Assembly: GCA_934675795.1 (NCBI GenBank)
Contig: CAKURW010000007.1
Span: 1-50,856 of the forward strand
Direction of reading: 5' to 3'
Length of the DNA: 50,856 nucleotides
Source of the DNA: an uncultured Collinsella sp.
Lineage (GTDB): Bacteria; Actinomycetota; Coriobacteriia; Coriobacteriales; Coriobacteriaceae
Shown: positions 16,652-24,553 of the stretch, in pieces
Layout: each line of letters starts with the position of its first letter
Position numbering within the stretch: the first letter of the stretch is position 1
The notes under the pieces: generated by a model
Databases searched by the model: none
What the model was told of the DNA's origin: nothing
The model's input: only the letters and a program-made list of their open reading frames with translations
Position numbers and translations under genes: made by a program

Positions 16652-18103
16652 CTACTCAACCGCATCGACGGTTGCCGCCACGTTGCCGTCCGCCATGCGC
16701 ACGCGGATAGCGTCACCAGGCTTAAACGTCTTAGCACTCGTAGCCACGCCGTCATCGCTGTACGCGATGGAGTAACCACGGGCGAGCACCTTGAGCGGCG
16801 ACAGGGCGTCGAGCGAGGCCGCTGCACGGCCTAAGTCAGACGCAGGCTTGCTCAACATCGTGCGCCCTTGATGCTCCAGACGGGAGCTCGCGAGCGTGAG
16901 CGCATGGTGCTTGCCATCGAGCCCCGAGGTGCTTGCGACCAAGTGCTCGGGCAGGCGCTCATAGTTCGAACGGAACACCCCGACCGAGCGCGCAATGGCG
17001 CCCGACAGACGATCGGCCGTCAGGGCAAGCTCCGACTCGCGACGCTCAACCATAAACGTTGGATCGTTGAGGCACGGGCGGCACGCGGCCGCATCGAGCG
17101 CATCGCCCAAGCGTGCCGTACAGGTATCCCAGGCACGCCGACCGCGCTGATCGAGCATCTCCAGATCGACCAGATTCGACCCGATCATCGATGACATCGC
17201 AGCGCCCAGACGCTGATGACGTGCCTCGAGCACGTCGGCCAGCTCTGTCATAGCCGGTGCCACCGATTCTGCAGCCGCCGTTGGCGTGGAGGCGCGACGG
17301 TCGCTCACCATGTCGCAGATCGAGGTATCGGGCTCATGGCCAATACCTGTCACTACAGGCACAGGACAGGCCGCCACCGCGCGGGCAAGTTCCTCGTCGT
17401 TGAAGGTCATGAGGTCCTCGAAGGAACCGCCGCCACGCACGAGCAAAATGCAATCCGGCGTAGGCGTAATCGCAGCGGCGCGATGCAAGCCTTCGATAAG
17501 CTCGGCAGGCGCTCCCTCGCCCTGCACCTTGGCGCCCACGCAAACGAGCTCGACAAGTGGGTTGCGACGGCGCAGCGTACGCTTGACGTCGTCAATCACG
17601 GCGCCGGAAAGCGAGGTGACGACCGCCACGCGCGAGCAAAACACCGGGATGCGGCGTTTGCGGGACTCGTCCATCAACCCCTCGCGGCGCAGCTTTTCGG
17701 CCAACTGTGCCACCTGTTGACGCAGCAGGCCCTCCCCCGCCAGCGAGAACGAGCGAGCGACAAAGCTCATACGGCCTGTGGGCTTATAGAGATTGAAGCT
17801 GCCCTTAAAGCTCACCTGCATGCCGTCGCGCAAATCAAAGGTGCGCTTGAGATAGGCGCCCTTCCAGATGATGCAGTCAACGGCGGCCGAGTCGTCCTTG
17901 ATCTGGAAGTAGCAGTGGCCGCTTCGGGCATTGGGACCACGAAAGCCCGTGACCTCGCCCAAGACGCTCAGCTGCGGAATCGCATCGAGCGCACCAGCGG
18001 CGATCTCGACCGCCTGGCTCACGCTGAGCTCTTTGCGCTCCTGCTCGTCCGACCCGTCGAACTCGGCGGAAACGCTGTTGCCGGTTAGATTCCAGCCTGC
18101 CAC
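16652..18103 (-). CDS. xseA: Exodeoxyribonuclease VII large subunit
   Basis: About 483 residues. The N-terminal OB-fold contains LSVLGEVTGFRG, SGHCYFQIKDDSAAVDCIIWKG and PTGRMSF. The catalytic core has VVTSLSGAVIDDV, ILLVRGGGSFEDLMTFNDEELARAV and VVTGIGHEPDTSICDMVSDRRASTPTAAAE, the signature of the family. A coiled-coil region follows, then a C-terminal segment with LARGYSIAY. I favour the GTG start at 18103 because AAAGGAGG stands 4 bases upstream; in-frame ATGs at 18121 and 18130 lie on or before that site and have no better one. Confidence 0.92.
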   Translation of the reverse strand: MAGWNLTGNSVSAEFDGSDEQERKELSVSQAVEIAAGALDAIPQLSVLGEVTGFRGPNARSGHCYFQIKDDSAAVDCIIWKGAYLKRTFDLRDGMQVSFKGSFNLYKPTGRMSFVARSFSLAGEGLLRQQVAQLAEKLRREGLMDESRKRRIPVFCSRVAVVTSLSGAVIDDVKRTLRRRNPLVELVCVGAKVQGEGAPAELIEGLHRAAAITPTPDCILLVRGGGSFEDLMTFNDEELARAVAACPVPVVTGIGHEPDTSICDMVSDRRASTPTAAAESVAPAMTELADVLEARHQRLGAAMSSMIGSNLVDLEMLDQRGRRAWDTCTARLGDALDAAACRPCLNDPTFMVERRESELALTADRLSGAIARSVGVFRSNYERLPEHLVASTSGLDGKHHALTLASSRLEHQGRTMLSKPASDLGRAAASLDALSPLKVLARGYSIAYSDDGVATSAKTFKPGDAIRVRMADGNVAATVDAVE

Positions 18104-18172
18104 GCAGCCTCCTTTCGTCATCGTGCACATGGGCTCCGGCCCTGTGCAAATTCAAGTCCCACACATAGTACA

Positions 18173-18202
18173 GCGCCGCGGGGACACAAATCCCCGCGGC
18201 GC
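18173..18202. terminator. GC-rich hairpin between the metallopeptidase and xseA
   Basis: Perfect 12-bp stem GCGCCGCGGGGA (18173-18184) with TCCCCGCGGCGC (18191-18202) around a 6-base loop. There is no clear T run on either strand, so factor-independent termination is doubtful. It lies upstream of xseA and downstream of the metallopeptidase start region of transcription. Confidence 0.4.
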
Positions 18203-18218
18203 CTGTCAGTCCCATTTG

Positions 18219-18923
18219 CTATCGGTTGGAGTTTCTGTTGTAGCGTGCCATAAGGTAGAGCAGCTGAATAATCGAGGTGAGCGCCGCTGCCACATAGGTA
18301 AGCGCAGCTGCCGTCAATACCTTCTTGGCACCGTTGACCTGCTTGGAGCTCATGCCCGACTGCTCAATGTAGGCCACGGCGCGGCGGCTGGCATCGATCT
18401 CGACCGGCAGCGTAACCAGCTGGAACAACACACTAAACGAGAAGAAGATCAGCGCGAGGGTCGTGAGCCCCGCGATGTTCATGAACAGGCCCATGAGTAG
18501 CACGATGGTCCAGGTGTTCTGGGTAAAGTTGACGACCGGCACGAGGGCGCTGCGCACCTTCATCATGGTGTAGCCGCTTTGACGCTGGGCGGCATGACCC
18601 GCCTCATGGCAGGCAACGGCAACGCTTGCGACCGACCCACCCGAACGGTTGGCGTCCGACAGATACAGGTTGTTGTCCTGCGGGTTGTAATGGTCGGTGA
18701 GCTCGCCGGCAACCCCCTTGATACCCACGGCGTTGCAACCGTTGGCGTCGAGCATGCGGCGAGCGACGGCAGCGCCCGTATCGCCGTCCGAGCGCACCTT
18801 GGACCACGTTTTGTACGTCGAGTTGATATAGCTCTGCGCGGCAAGGCCAAGCACCGTGCAGACAAGAACAACTAGCAGGTACAGCGGGTCGATACCAAAG
18901 CCGTATCCATAGTAATAAGGCAT
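18219..18923 (-). CDS. Membrane zinc metallopeptidase (YugP-like)
   Basis: 234 residues. A Tyr/Gly-rich N-terminus (MPYYYGYGFG) leads into a first membrane helix (about residues 12-30). The zinc motif is in VAVACHEAGHAAQ (H-E-x-x-H), preceded by NLYLSD, as in the DUF-type neutral zinc metallopeptidases of Firmicutes and Actinobacteria. Two to three further hydrophobic helices fill the C-terminal half. The physiological substrate is not established for the family. The ATG at 18923 is favoured by GGAGGA 7 bases upstream; longer in-frame starts lack a site. Confidence 0.87.
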   Translation of the reverse strand: MPYYYGYGFGIDPLYLLVVLVCTVLGLAAQSYINSTYKTWSKVRSDGDTGAAVARRMLDANGCNAVGIKGVAGELTDHYNPQDNNLYLSDANRSGGSVASVAVACHEAGHAAQRQSGYTMMKVRSALVPVVNFTQNTWTIVLLMGLFMNIAGLTTLALIFFSFSVLFQLVTLPVEIDASRRAVAYIEQSGMSSKQVNGAKKVLTAAALTYVAAALTSIIQLLYLMARYNRNSNR

Positions 18924-19048
18924 GCGAATTCCTCCGAATCGAGTTACACGTTGGAGGCATTCTACCCATTCGCCCAACCAAAGAGACAGCATCAATGTTT
19001 TGGCATTGCCGCTCTCGAACGTTTGCAGTGCCTGTCAAAACCGCGTAA

Positions 19049-20182
19049 CTATAAAAGCTCTATCTTTCCGTCCTTCACGGTGAGTCCCATATTGCCCGAA
19101 AGCAGATCGTCCAGGCGCGAGCCCACGAGCTCAAAGCGCCAGCCTTCGCGCAGGGGGCTCTGCTCGGGATGCTCAATGTAGTCGGCCAGGTCGTCGCGCG
19201 AGGCAATGACCGAGGTCGCCACGCCCGAGCGCTCGGCAACCAGTCGAATAAGCGCATACATCAGATCCGTCACGCTCTCCAGCTCCGGCGAGATCTGGCG
19301 GTGTCCGCGCACCATGAGCGGCAGGCGATCGTGCGGGCAACTCGCGCCGCGCTTGATGGCCATGAGTGCGCCGTCCACATCGCGCTCCCCCAGCTGGTCG
19401 GTACCGCGGATACTGCGGAACTCCTCGACGCGCACGGGATTGCGCTTGACGAGCGCCAGCAGTGTATCGTCGGACATGACCCACTTGCGCGGGATGTTGC
19501 GGCGCTCGGCACGGTCCTCGCGCCAGGCGGCAAGCTCGCGCGCGATGCCCAGCTGATGGCGGCTGCACGAGTTGATGCGCTTGACCTTACGGAACGCCTC
19601 GTGACGGTCGGCGCGATAGTGCGACTCGTCGGCCAGCGGGCGCAGCTCGTCGAGCACCCAGTCCACACGGCCCAGTTCGCGCAGGCGGCTCATCATCTCG
19701 GTATAGGCGACGATCAGGTACTTGACGTCATCAATCGCGTACTCAATCTGCTTGTCGGTCAGCGGACGGCGCGACCAATCGGTCAGTGACTCGGTCTTGG
19801 GCAGCGAGACGCCGCAAAACGTCTGCACGAGCGCGCCGTACGAAATCTGCTGGCGCTCGCCCAAAAAGGCGGCAGCCACCTGCGTGTCAAAAATAGGACG
19901 CGGCAGCACGCCCACGGTATGGAGCATGACCTCCATATCCTGCGAGCAAGCGTGGAACACTTTGGTCACGCTCTCGTCGGCCATAAGCTCGGCGAGCGGC
20001 GACAGGTCGTCGATCACCAGGGGGTCGACTGCGACGCTCTCGGCGGGGGTGGCAATCTGGACCAGGCACAGACGCGGATGGAACGTGCGCTCGCGCAAAA
20101 ACTCGGTATCGACGGCAATCGCGTCGAACTCGCGGGCGCGCTGGCAAAAGTCGAGTAGAGCCTGATGTGTGGAAATGTACAT
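19049..20182 (-). CDS. rnd: Ribonuclease D
   Basis: 377 residues. The DEDD 3'-5' exonuclease domain occupies about residues 1-200: AIAVDTEFLRERTFHPRLCLVQIAT (the D-E pair), KVFHACSQDMEVM, IFDTQVAAAFLGE and YAIDDVKYLI with the final catalytic Asp and Tyr. An HRDC RNA-binding domain follows, with a second one toward the C-terminus. In the family this enzyme trims tRNA and other RNA 3' ends. I start at the second Met (20182) because the exonuclease fold begins right there; the 12 extra upstream residues look non-conserved. No operon partner is evident. Confidence 0.9.
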   Translation of the reverse strand: MYISTHQALLDFCQRAREFDAIAVDTEFLRERTFHPRLCLVQIATPAESVAVDPLVIDDLSPLAELMADESVTKVFHACSQDMEVMLHTVGVLPRPIFDTQVAAAFLGERQQISYGALVQTFCGVSLPKTESLTDWSRRPLTDKQIEYAIDDVKYLIVAYTEMMSRLRELGRVDWVLDELRPLADESHYRADRHEAFRKVKRINSCSRHQLGIARELAAWREDRAERRNIPRKWVMSDDTLLALVKRNPVRVEEFRSIRGTDQLGERDVDGALMAIKRGASCPHDRLPLMVRGHRQISPELESVTDLMYALIRLVAERSGVATSVIASRDDLADYIEHPEQSPLREGWRFELVGSRLDDLLSGNMGLTVKDGKIELL

Positions 20183-20280
20183 ATCAACCCATCGAATAAG
20201 GTTAGGCCCGAAAAACACGGGTAGGATATCGGCATTGCCTTACAACTATACTCGGTTAGTCACAGAACGGGAACGTAAGT

Positions 20281-21198
20281 ATGCGCTGCCTTATCATCCA
20301 CAACCCGGCATCGGGCCCCAGCTCAGATGAAATCTACGCATTCACGCACGCCCTCGCGCAGGGCGGCGACGAGGTCGTGATGCGCTTTATCGGCGATGGC
20401 ATGGAGCCCGAGGACGCCGTGGCGGACGTGCGCGAGTTTGATCGCGTGGTTGTCTCGGGCGGCGACGGTACCGTCTCCAACGTGCTCGACCAGATGCGCG
20501 GATGCGGCGTCCCCACACTCGTCTTCCCCTCTGGCACGGCCTGCCTGTTCTTCAACAACATCGGCAATGCCCCCGAGGCGGCGGCACTCGCCAAGGCCTG
20601 CCGCGCCGGCCGCACCGTCAAGGCGGACATGGGCGAGCTCTTTTGGCTCGACGAGAACGGCAACGAGAAGCGCCACGGCTTTATCATCATCGCCGGCTCG
20701 GGCTACGACGCCGAGATCATGATGAAGGCCGCTCCCACCAAAAACGACATCGGCGAGATCGCCTACTTCCTGTCCGCACTCGCCACGCCCAATCCCACGG
20801 TCGCGCACTTTACAATTGAGCATGACGGCATTGTCGAGGAGCTCGACGGTATCTGCTGCATGGCTGGCAACACCTCGGTCATCCAAAACGACATCAACCT
20901 GTTCCCCGATTGCCGCATGAACGACGGCATGGTCGACATCGCGGTCATCGAGCCCGTGCGCACCGTGCAGCTGCTGCCTACCGTGATTACCGCCGCGCTC
21001 GACCCCGCCGGCAAGGTGCTCGGCCGCCCGCAGTTCATAATCATCCAGACCAAGGAAGCCAAGATCACCTGCACGCCGTCGCTGGGCATGCAGTTCGATG
21101 GCGAGATTATCTCCAGCAACTCCGGCGTCTTTGGCGCCCGCGCGCTTCCGCAATGTCTCGACCTCATCGTCGACGAATTCTCACCGCTTGGTAAATAG
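20281..21198 (+). CDS. Diacylglycerol kinase family lipid kinase
   Basis: 305 residues with the DAGK catalytic fold: IIHNPASG at the start, then VVVSGGDGTVSNVLDQM (the nucleotide-binding G-G-D-G-T), LVFPSGTACLFFNNIG, and a C-terminal beta domain with FPDCRMNDGMVDIAVI and FDGEII. Members phosphorylate diacylglycerol or related lipids (YegS, DgkB). The usual GTxNDFA motif is changed to GTACLFFNN, which suggests a divergent substrate. It is followed after 9 bases by a tiny membrane peptide gene and then a strong terminator, so the two probably form an operon. It diverges from rnd. Confidence 0.88.
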   Translation: MRCLIIHNPASGPSSDEIYAFTHALAQGGDEVVMRFIGDGMEPEDAVADVREFDRVVVSGGDGTVSNVLDQMRGCGVPTLVFPSGTACLFFNNIGNAPEAAALAKACRAGRTVKADMGELFWLDENGNEKRHGFIIIAGSGYDAEIMMKAAPTKNDIGEIAYFLSALATPNPTVAHFTIEHDGIVEELDGICCMAGNTSVIQNDINLFPDCRMNDGMVDIAVIEPVRTVQLLPTVITAALDPAGKVLGRPQFIIIQTKEAKITCTPSLGMQFDGEIISSNSGVFGARALPQCLDLIVDEFSPLGK

Positions 21199-21207
21199 GA
21201 GGACCCC

Positions 21208-21300
21208 ATGAACGACAATCCACTGCTCGGCTTTATCGTCATTGTTCTGGCCATGCTCGTCGGCTATGCGATCAACGTGATCCACCGTCGGAAGAAGTAA
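21208..21300 (+). CDS. 30-residue single-helix membrane peptide
   Basis: A 30-codon gene starts at ATG 21208 after a strong AGGAGGA ribosome binding site. It reads MNDNPLLG, then a hydrophobic span of about 18 residues (FIVIVLAMLVGYAINVI), and ends in a basic HRRKK tail. The pattern fits a small integral membrane protein with the C-terminus inside. It is 9 bases downstream of the lipid kinase gene and 37 bases before a terminator, so co-expression with the kinase is likely. A role as a membrane tether or regulator of the kinase is inference only. I recognise no family. Confidence 0.7.
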   Translation: MNDNPLLGFIVIVLAMLVGYAINVIHRRKK

Positions 21301-21336
21301 TTCCACATTGGTATGATATTCATCCAATTATCGTCT

Positions 21337-21379
21337 CCCCCGCTGTTTATGCATTTGCCAAACAGCGGGGGATTTTCTT
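21337..21379 (+). terminator. Strong terminator after the small membrane peptide
   Basis: Perfect 12-bp stem CCCCCGCTGTTT (21337-21348) with AAACAGCGGGGG (21360-21371), then ATTTTCTTT. Confidence 0.92.
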
Positions 21380-21432
21380 TGCGCCCCGTGCAAGGCGCTT
21401 TATTCAGGTAATGTAATTGCAGGACGTCTTTA

Positions 21433-21461
21433 TTAAAGTAAAGCTACAAACCGAGTATAAT
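21433..21461 (+). promoter_or_regulatory. Promoter for the C69 dipeptidase
   Basis: TTAAAG (21433-21438), 17 bases, then a consensus TATAAT (21456-21461). Transcription would begin near 21468, giving a leader of about 140 bases. Confidence 0.6.
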
Positions 21462-21606
21462 TAACCACTCATCGCATATTTCATTACGCTTATCGAGTAA
21501 GTTTCTTTTATAGATGAATATTGTTTCCAGTTCGTTACGCTAATGGGGTGTCTTTATTGGCTGAAGCTCTCTGGCAACGGAGAGCTTTCGCACGCTGGGA
21601 GGGAAA

Positions 21607-23571
21607 ATGAGGAAAACTCACCCCGTCAACGCGCTCAAAAAGCTTGGCATAGGCCTCGCCTTTGGAGCTGCAACCATCATGTCCATGCCGACCTCTGCGC
21701 TCGCCTGCACGCAGATCTACATGGGTAAAAATCTTACGGCCGACGGCAACACGTACTACGGCCGCGCCGAGGACTTTGGAGCGCGTTACCTCAAGCACTA
21801 TGGTATCGAGCCTGCCCACGAAGCTGGCTTTAAGTACAGCTCGATTGAATCTGCTTTTGAATACACTTCGAATAAGCCTACCTATCGCTACAGCTATGTA
21901 CGCGACCACCCCTCCAACTGGTATGGTCGTACCGACGCCTACTCCGAGGCCGGAATCAACGAGAAGGGCGTGTCATGCTCTGCCACGCTGAGCACCTCCT
22001 ATAACGAGGATGCCGAAGCAACAGACCCCATCGATGAGGGAGTGGGTCTGGGCGAATATAGCTACGCCAGCATTATCTTGGGCGAGAGTGCAAATGCTCG
22101 CGAGGGCGTCGAACTCATCGGCAGCCTGGTCGACGAAAAGGGCGTCTGCACCAACGACCAGATCATCATCGCCGACAACAACGAGACCTGGCTGTTCGCC
22201 ACGCTTTCCGCCCATCAGTGGATCGCCATGAAGCTCGCTGACGACGTCGCATCGCTCAACCCCAATATCGGTAGCCTCAACTACGATGTCGACCTCAATG
22301 ACACCGAGAATTGCCTCCACTCTGAGAAGATTCAATCCATGCCCGAAGAAAAGGGTTTCGCCAAATACTCCGCTGACGGTAAATTTGATGTCGCCCAAAC
22401 GTATGGCGAAAGCCTCGCCGATTCTGGCGTTAACCAGTGGTCCCGCTATGTGCAAGGCCGCGAATATTTTGCTAGTCCGCTGACCGAAGGCACGGATTAC
22501 GAAATTAAAACCATCACCGATAAGACTGGAAAACCCGTCCAAAAGGGAGCTATGGTCAGCGAAATTCAGCCCCTGTTCTTCAAGCCTGGCAAGTCTGGTT
22601 GGAGCACCTTTGAACTGATTCGCGCCTTCGGCAACCGCGGCGAAAACGTCCCCGGCCTTAACGCCAACATTGACGGCGTCTACGCCATCGGCAGCGAGCG
22701 TAACACCGAAATCAACCTTTTCCAGATTCGTCGCGGGTATGATCCCGAAGTCGCTACCATCCAGTGGGAGATGCTCTCCCGTGCCGCGTACTCTGTCGCC
22801 ATCCCGCTGTACTCCGCTCTGATAACTGAGGTTAGCCCGTACTTCAGCGACCAGACCGTCTCCTACGATCACTGCTACGCGAAAGACGTCGTGTACAACG
22901 AGGAGCCCGAGAACTCCATCAACTACGTCCTCATGGACATCAGCTCGCTCTGCTTTGAGAACCCTGACACCCTTGGCATCGGTGTCCGCGCCTACCTCGA
23001 CGCGCTCCAGAATGAGCTCATTGAGCAGAACAAGGAAGTTGACGCCGCCATGCTGGCCGAGACGACCACCGAGGGCCGCACTGCCCTGGCCAACAAGGCA
23101 GGCAATGCTGCCACCGAGAACACCTACAAGAAGTGCAAGGCGCTGCTCCAGGAGATGCGCGATTATCAGAAGGCCGAAAACTTCGAACAGCCCTTCACCC
23201 CGAGCGATTTGAACACCGAGACCAACGGCCTCAAGGTGTCCATCACCTACGCCCAGGACGCTCTTGCCACCGACCCGGTCACCCCGGATCAGCCCGGCAC
23301 CCCCGAGCAGCCCGGCAAGCCCGAGCAGCCTGGTACCCCCGAGAAGCCTGAGCAGCCCGCTAAGCCCGAGCAGCCCACCACCAAGCCTGAGAAGCCCGGC
23401 AAGTCGGACAACACCACGACCACGGTAACCACCAACAAGACGAACACCAAGGGCGGCCTGCCCACCACTGGCGATCGTTTTGATGGCCGCATGGTGGCCG
23501 CATTCGCCATCGCTGGCGTTGCCGTCATCTCCGCAGGCGGTTATATCCTCTATCGCCGCAACAAGGAGTAA
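21607..23571 (+). CDS. Secreted, LPxTG-anchored C69 family dipeptidase
   Basis: 654 residues. The signal peptide (about residues 1-33) ends TSALA just before CTQIYMGKNLTADG. C69 enzymes are N-terminal-nucleophile hydrolases using an N-terminal Cys, so signal peptidase cleavage itself would expose the catalytic residue. The catalytic domain (about 34-540) has GNTYYGRAEDFG and the GINEKGVSCSATLS block typical of PepD/C69. A Pro/Glu/Gln/Lys repeat (PGTPEQPGKPEQ type, about 558-600) forms a wall-spanning linker. It ends with LPTTG, a hydrophobic helix and YRRNKE, a sortase sorting signal. Its likely role is peptide scavenging at the cell surface. GGGAGG precedes the ATG. Confidence 0.92.
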   Translation: MRKTHPVNALKKLGIGLAFGAATIMSMPTSALACTQIYMGKNLTADGNTYYGRAEDFGARYLKHYGIEPAHEAGFKYSSIESAFEYTSNKPTYRYSYVRDHPSNWYGRTDAYSEAGINEKGVSCSATLSTSYNEDAEATDPIDEGVGLGEYSYASIILGESANAREGVELIGSLVDEKGVCTNDQIIIADNNETWLFATLSAHQWIAMKLADDVASLNPNIGSLNYDVDLNDTENCLHSEKIQSMPEEKGFAKYSADGKFDVAQTYGESLADSGVNQWSRYVQGREYFASPLTEGTDYEIKTITDKTGKPVQKGAMVSEIQPLFFKPGKSGWSTFELIRAFGNRGENVPGLNANIDGVYAIGSERNTEINLFQIRRGYDPEVATIQWEMLSRAAYSVAIPLYSALITEVSPYFSDQTVSYDHCYAKDVVYNEEPENSINYVLMDISSLCFENPDTLGIGVRAYLDALQNELIEQNKEVDAAMLAETTTEGRTALANKAGNAATENTYKKCKALLQEMRDYQKAENFEQPFTPSDLNTETNGLKVSITYAQDALATDPVTPDQPGTPEQPGKPEQPGTPEKPEQPAKPEQPTTKPEKPGKSDNTTTTVTTNKTNTKGGLPTTGDRFDGRMVAAFAIAGVAVISAGGYILYRRNKE

Positions 23572-23584
23572 TCCCTCGCTGGTG

Positions 23585-23636
23585 CGGGTGGGACGGCACG
23601 GGTCGCCCCGCCCGCTCAGCCCGCCTTTTTGACCGG
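23585..23636 (+). terminator. Probable terminator after the dipeptidase
   Basis: GCGGGTGGGAC (about 23585-23595) can pair with GCCCCGCCCGC (about 23612-23622) apart from one mismatch and a wobble, and CAGCCCGCCTTTTT follows within 15 bases. The T run is good but the stem is imperfect. Confidence 0.5.
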
Positions 23637-23650
23637 TGGGAAACACCGTC

Positions 23651-23673
23651 GAAATCTTTTCAAAAAAGATTTC
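23651..23673 (+). promoter_or_regulatory. Perfect dyad overlapping the ECF operon promoter
   Basis: GAAATCTTTT (23651-23660) and AAAAGATTTC (23664-23673) form a perfect 10-bp dyad with a 3-base spacer. It touches the candidate -35 of the leader promoter (TTCCCA, 23671-23676), so it may be a repressor operator adding a second layer of control to the attenuator. It could also be the tail end of termination for the upstream gene, although no T run follows on the plus strand. Confidence 0.45.
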
Positions 23674-23700
23674 CCAGTACACACTTCGCTGTGCTATAGT
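23671..23700 (+). promoter_or_regulatory. Promoter of the Trp-leader ECF operon
   Basis: TTCCCA (23671-23676), 18 bases, then TATAGT (23695-23700). The transcript would start about 50 bases before the leader peptide ATG. Confidence 0.55.
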
Positions 23701-23758
23701 GCAGCGCAACAGCAACTAGGTGCGACCGCGCCACGGCATCACGAAAGGAGCCACCAAC

Positions 23759-23827
23759 ATGAAGAACACGATGAAGTCTCTCAACAACTGGTGGTGGCGT
23801 GATGCGAATACGATCGGTCGACAGTGA
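23759..23827 (+). CDS. Tryptophan-rich leader peptide (22 residues)
   Basis: An ATG at 23759, 8 bases after GAAAGGAG, opens a 22-codon frame: MKNTMKSLNN, then three consecutive Trp codons (TGG TGG TGG, 23789-23797), then RDANTIGRQ and TGA. The frame ends 36 bases before a strong terminator hairpin, and an ECF transporter follows. This is the classical layout of ribosome-mediated attenuation: ribosome stalling at Trp codons when charged tRNA-Trp is scarce would favour read-through. A 7-base complementarity, GGCGTGA (23796-23802, at the Trp codons) with TCACGCC (23833-23839), could form the 1:2 pairing. The peptide itself probably has no other function. Confidence 0.85.
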   Translation: MKNTMKSLNNWWWRDANTIGRQ

Positions 23828-23895
23828 GTCCCTCACGCCTGCACTTGCGCTCTAGGTGATTGGAAGGCCTCCGGTTTCGACCGGGGGCCTTTTTC
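23828..23895 (+). promoter_or_regulatory. Transcription attenuator with UUCG-capped terminator
   Basis: The terminator is AAGGCCTCCGGT (23864-23875), a TTCG tetraloop, then ACCGGGGGCCTT (23880-23891), a 12-bp stem with one G-T wobble, ending in a T run to 23894. Upstream are the leader stop codon, a small GTGAG-TCC-CTCAC hairpin (23824-23836) and the possible 1:2 pairing partner TCACGCC (23833-23839). TCACGCCT could also pair, with a bulge, with AGGTGA (about 23854-23859) as a weak 2:3 antiterminator candidate. The terminator is clear; the exact antiterminator is not. Confidence 0.75.
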
Positions 23896-23974
23896 TATCT
23901 CGAGCCCGATCGCATTCGCATCACGCGCCTCCGCTTACTTTCTCTTGCACTCCCCTTCCGAAAGGATTTTCACC

Positions 23975-24547
23975 ATGTCTCAGAACACCACCGCCACCCA
24001 GCCCCGCACCGTCCAGACCGCCGACCGCGGCAAACTCGACGTCCGCGCTCTCGTCCTGCTCGCTATTCTGCTTGCCGCCGGCTTTATCCTCAACTTCACC
24101 GTCGGTAAGGCCATCTCGGGCATCTCGGGCGGCATGATCAGCCCCGAGTTCATCATCTCGGCCTTCTGCCTCACCATCCTGGTCGTTCGCCCCAACATCG
24201 GCCAGGCGCTCGTCATTGGCCTCATCTCGGCTGCCGTAATCCAGATCACCACCACTTCGCCGTTCGTCGATTTTGCCGCTGAGGGCATCGCCGCCATGCT
24301 CATGGCCGGCATCGTCAACGTCGCCGGCAAGAACGGTCAGGTCAAGCCCGCGATCGCCATTGTCGCAACCTTCCTGACCACCTTTGTCTCCGGCGTCATC
24401 TTCATGGTCATCAAGATGGCCATGCTCGGCGTGGTCGGCGAGCTCGCCGCCGCCATGTTGCCCGTCGTCGCCATGACCGCCGTCTTTAACGCCATTCTGG
24501 TCGGCGCCCTCTACCTGCCCATCCAGAAGGCCCTTAGGCTCAACTAA
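23975..24547 (+). CDS. ECF transporter S component, TrpP-like (first copy)
   Basis: 190 residues. After a polar N-terminus of about 25 residues come 5-6 membrane helices. Helix 1 contains AILLAAGFILN with the A-x-x-x-A pattern that contacts the T subunit in ECF S components. The blocks LVIGLISAAVIQITTTSP, FLTTFVSGVIF and MTAVFNAILVGALYLPIQ resemble the tryptophan transporter family TrpP as I remember it. The Trp-codon leader upstream independently points to tryptophan or a related aromatic compound. I start at ATG 23975, 7 bases after GAAAGGA, rather than the upstream in-frame TTG. It is paralogous to the next S gene. Substrate is inferred. Confidence 0.85.
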   Translation: MSQNTTATQPRTVQTADRGKLDVRALVLLAILLAAGFILNFTVGKAISGISGGMISPEFIISAFCLTILVVRPNIGQALVIGLISAAVIQITTTSPFVDFAAEGIAAMLMAGIVNVAGKNGQVKPAIAIVATFLTTFVSGVIFMVIKMAMLGVVGELAAAMLPVVAMTAVFNAILVGALYLPIQKALRLN

Positions 24548-24553
24548 CCCGTT

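Larger units (their letters stand above)
21301..21606. other. Intergenic region between the lipid kinase operon and the C69 dipeptidase
   Basis: About 300 bases. They hold the terminator at 21337-21379, a promoter at 21433-21461, and a leader of about 140 bases with a hairpin just before the dipeptidase ribosome binding site: AAGCTCTC (21564-21571) pairs with GAGAGCTT (21580-21587). The leader is AT-rich and unusually long. I recognise no known riboswitch in it. Confidence 0.5.

Noticed and set aside
21973..23715. 580-codon minus-strand frame across the C69 dipeptidase
   Set aside because: Shadow frame; the plus strand has signal peptide, catalytic domain and LPxTG sorting signal.
23759..23971. 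T-box riboswitch considered for the ECF operon leader
   Set aside because: No T-box sequence or specifier loop layout; instead a translated Trp-rich leader and a simple terminator are present.
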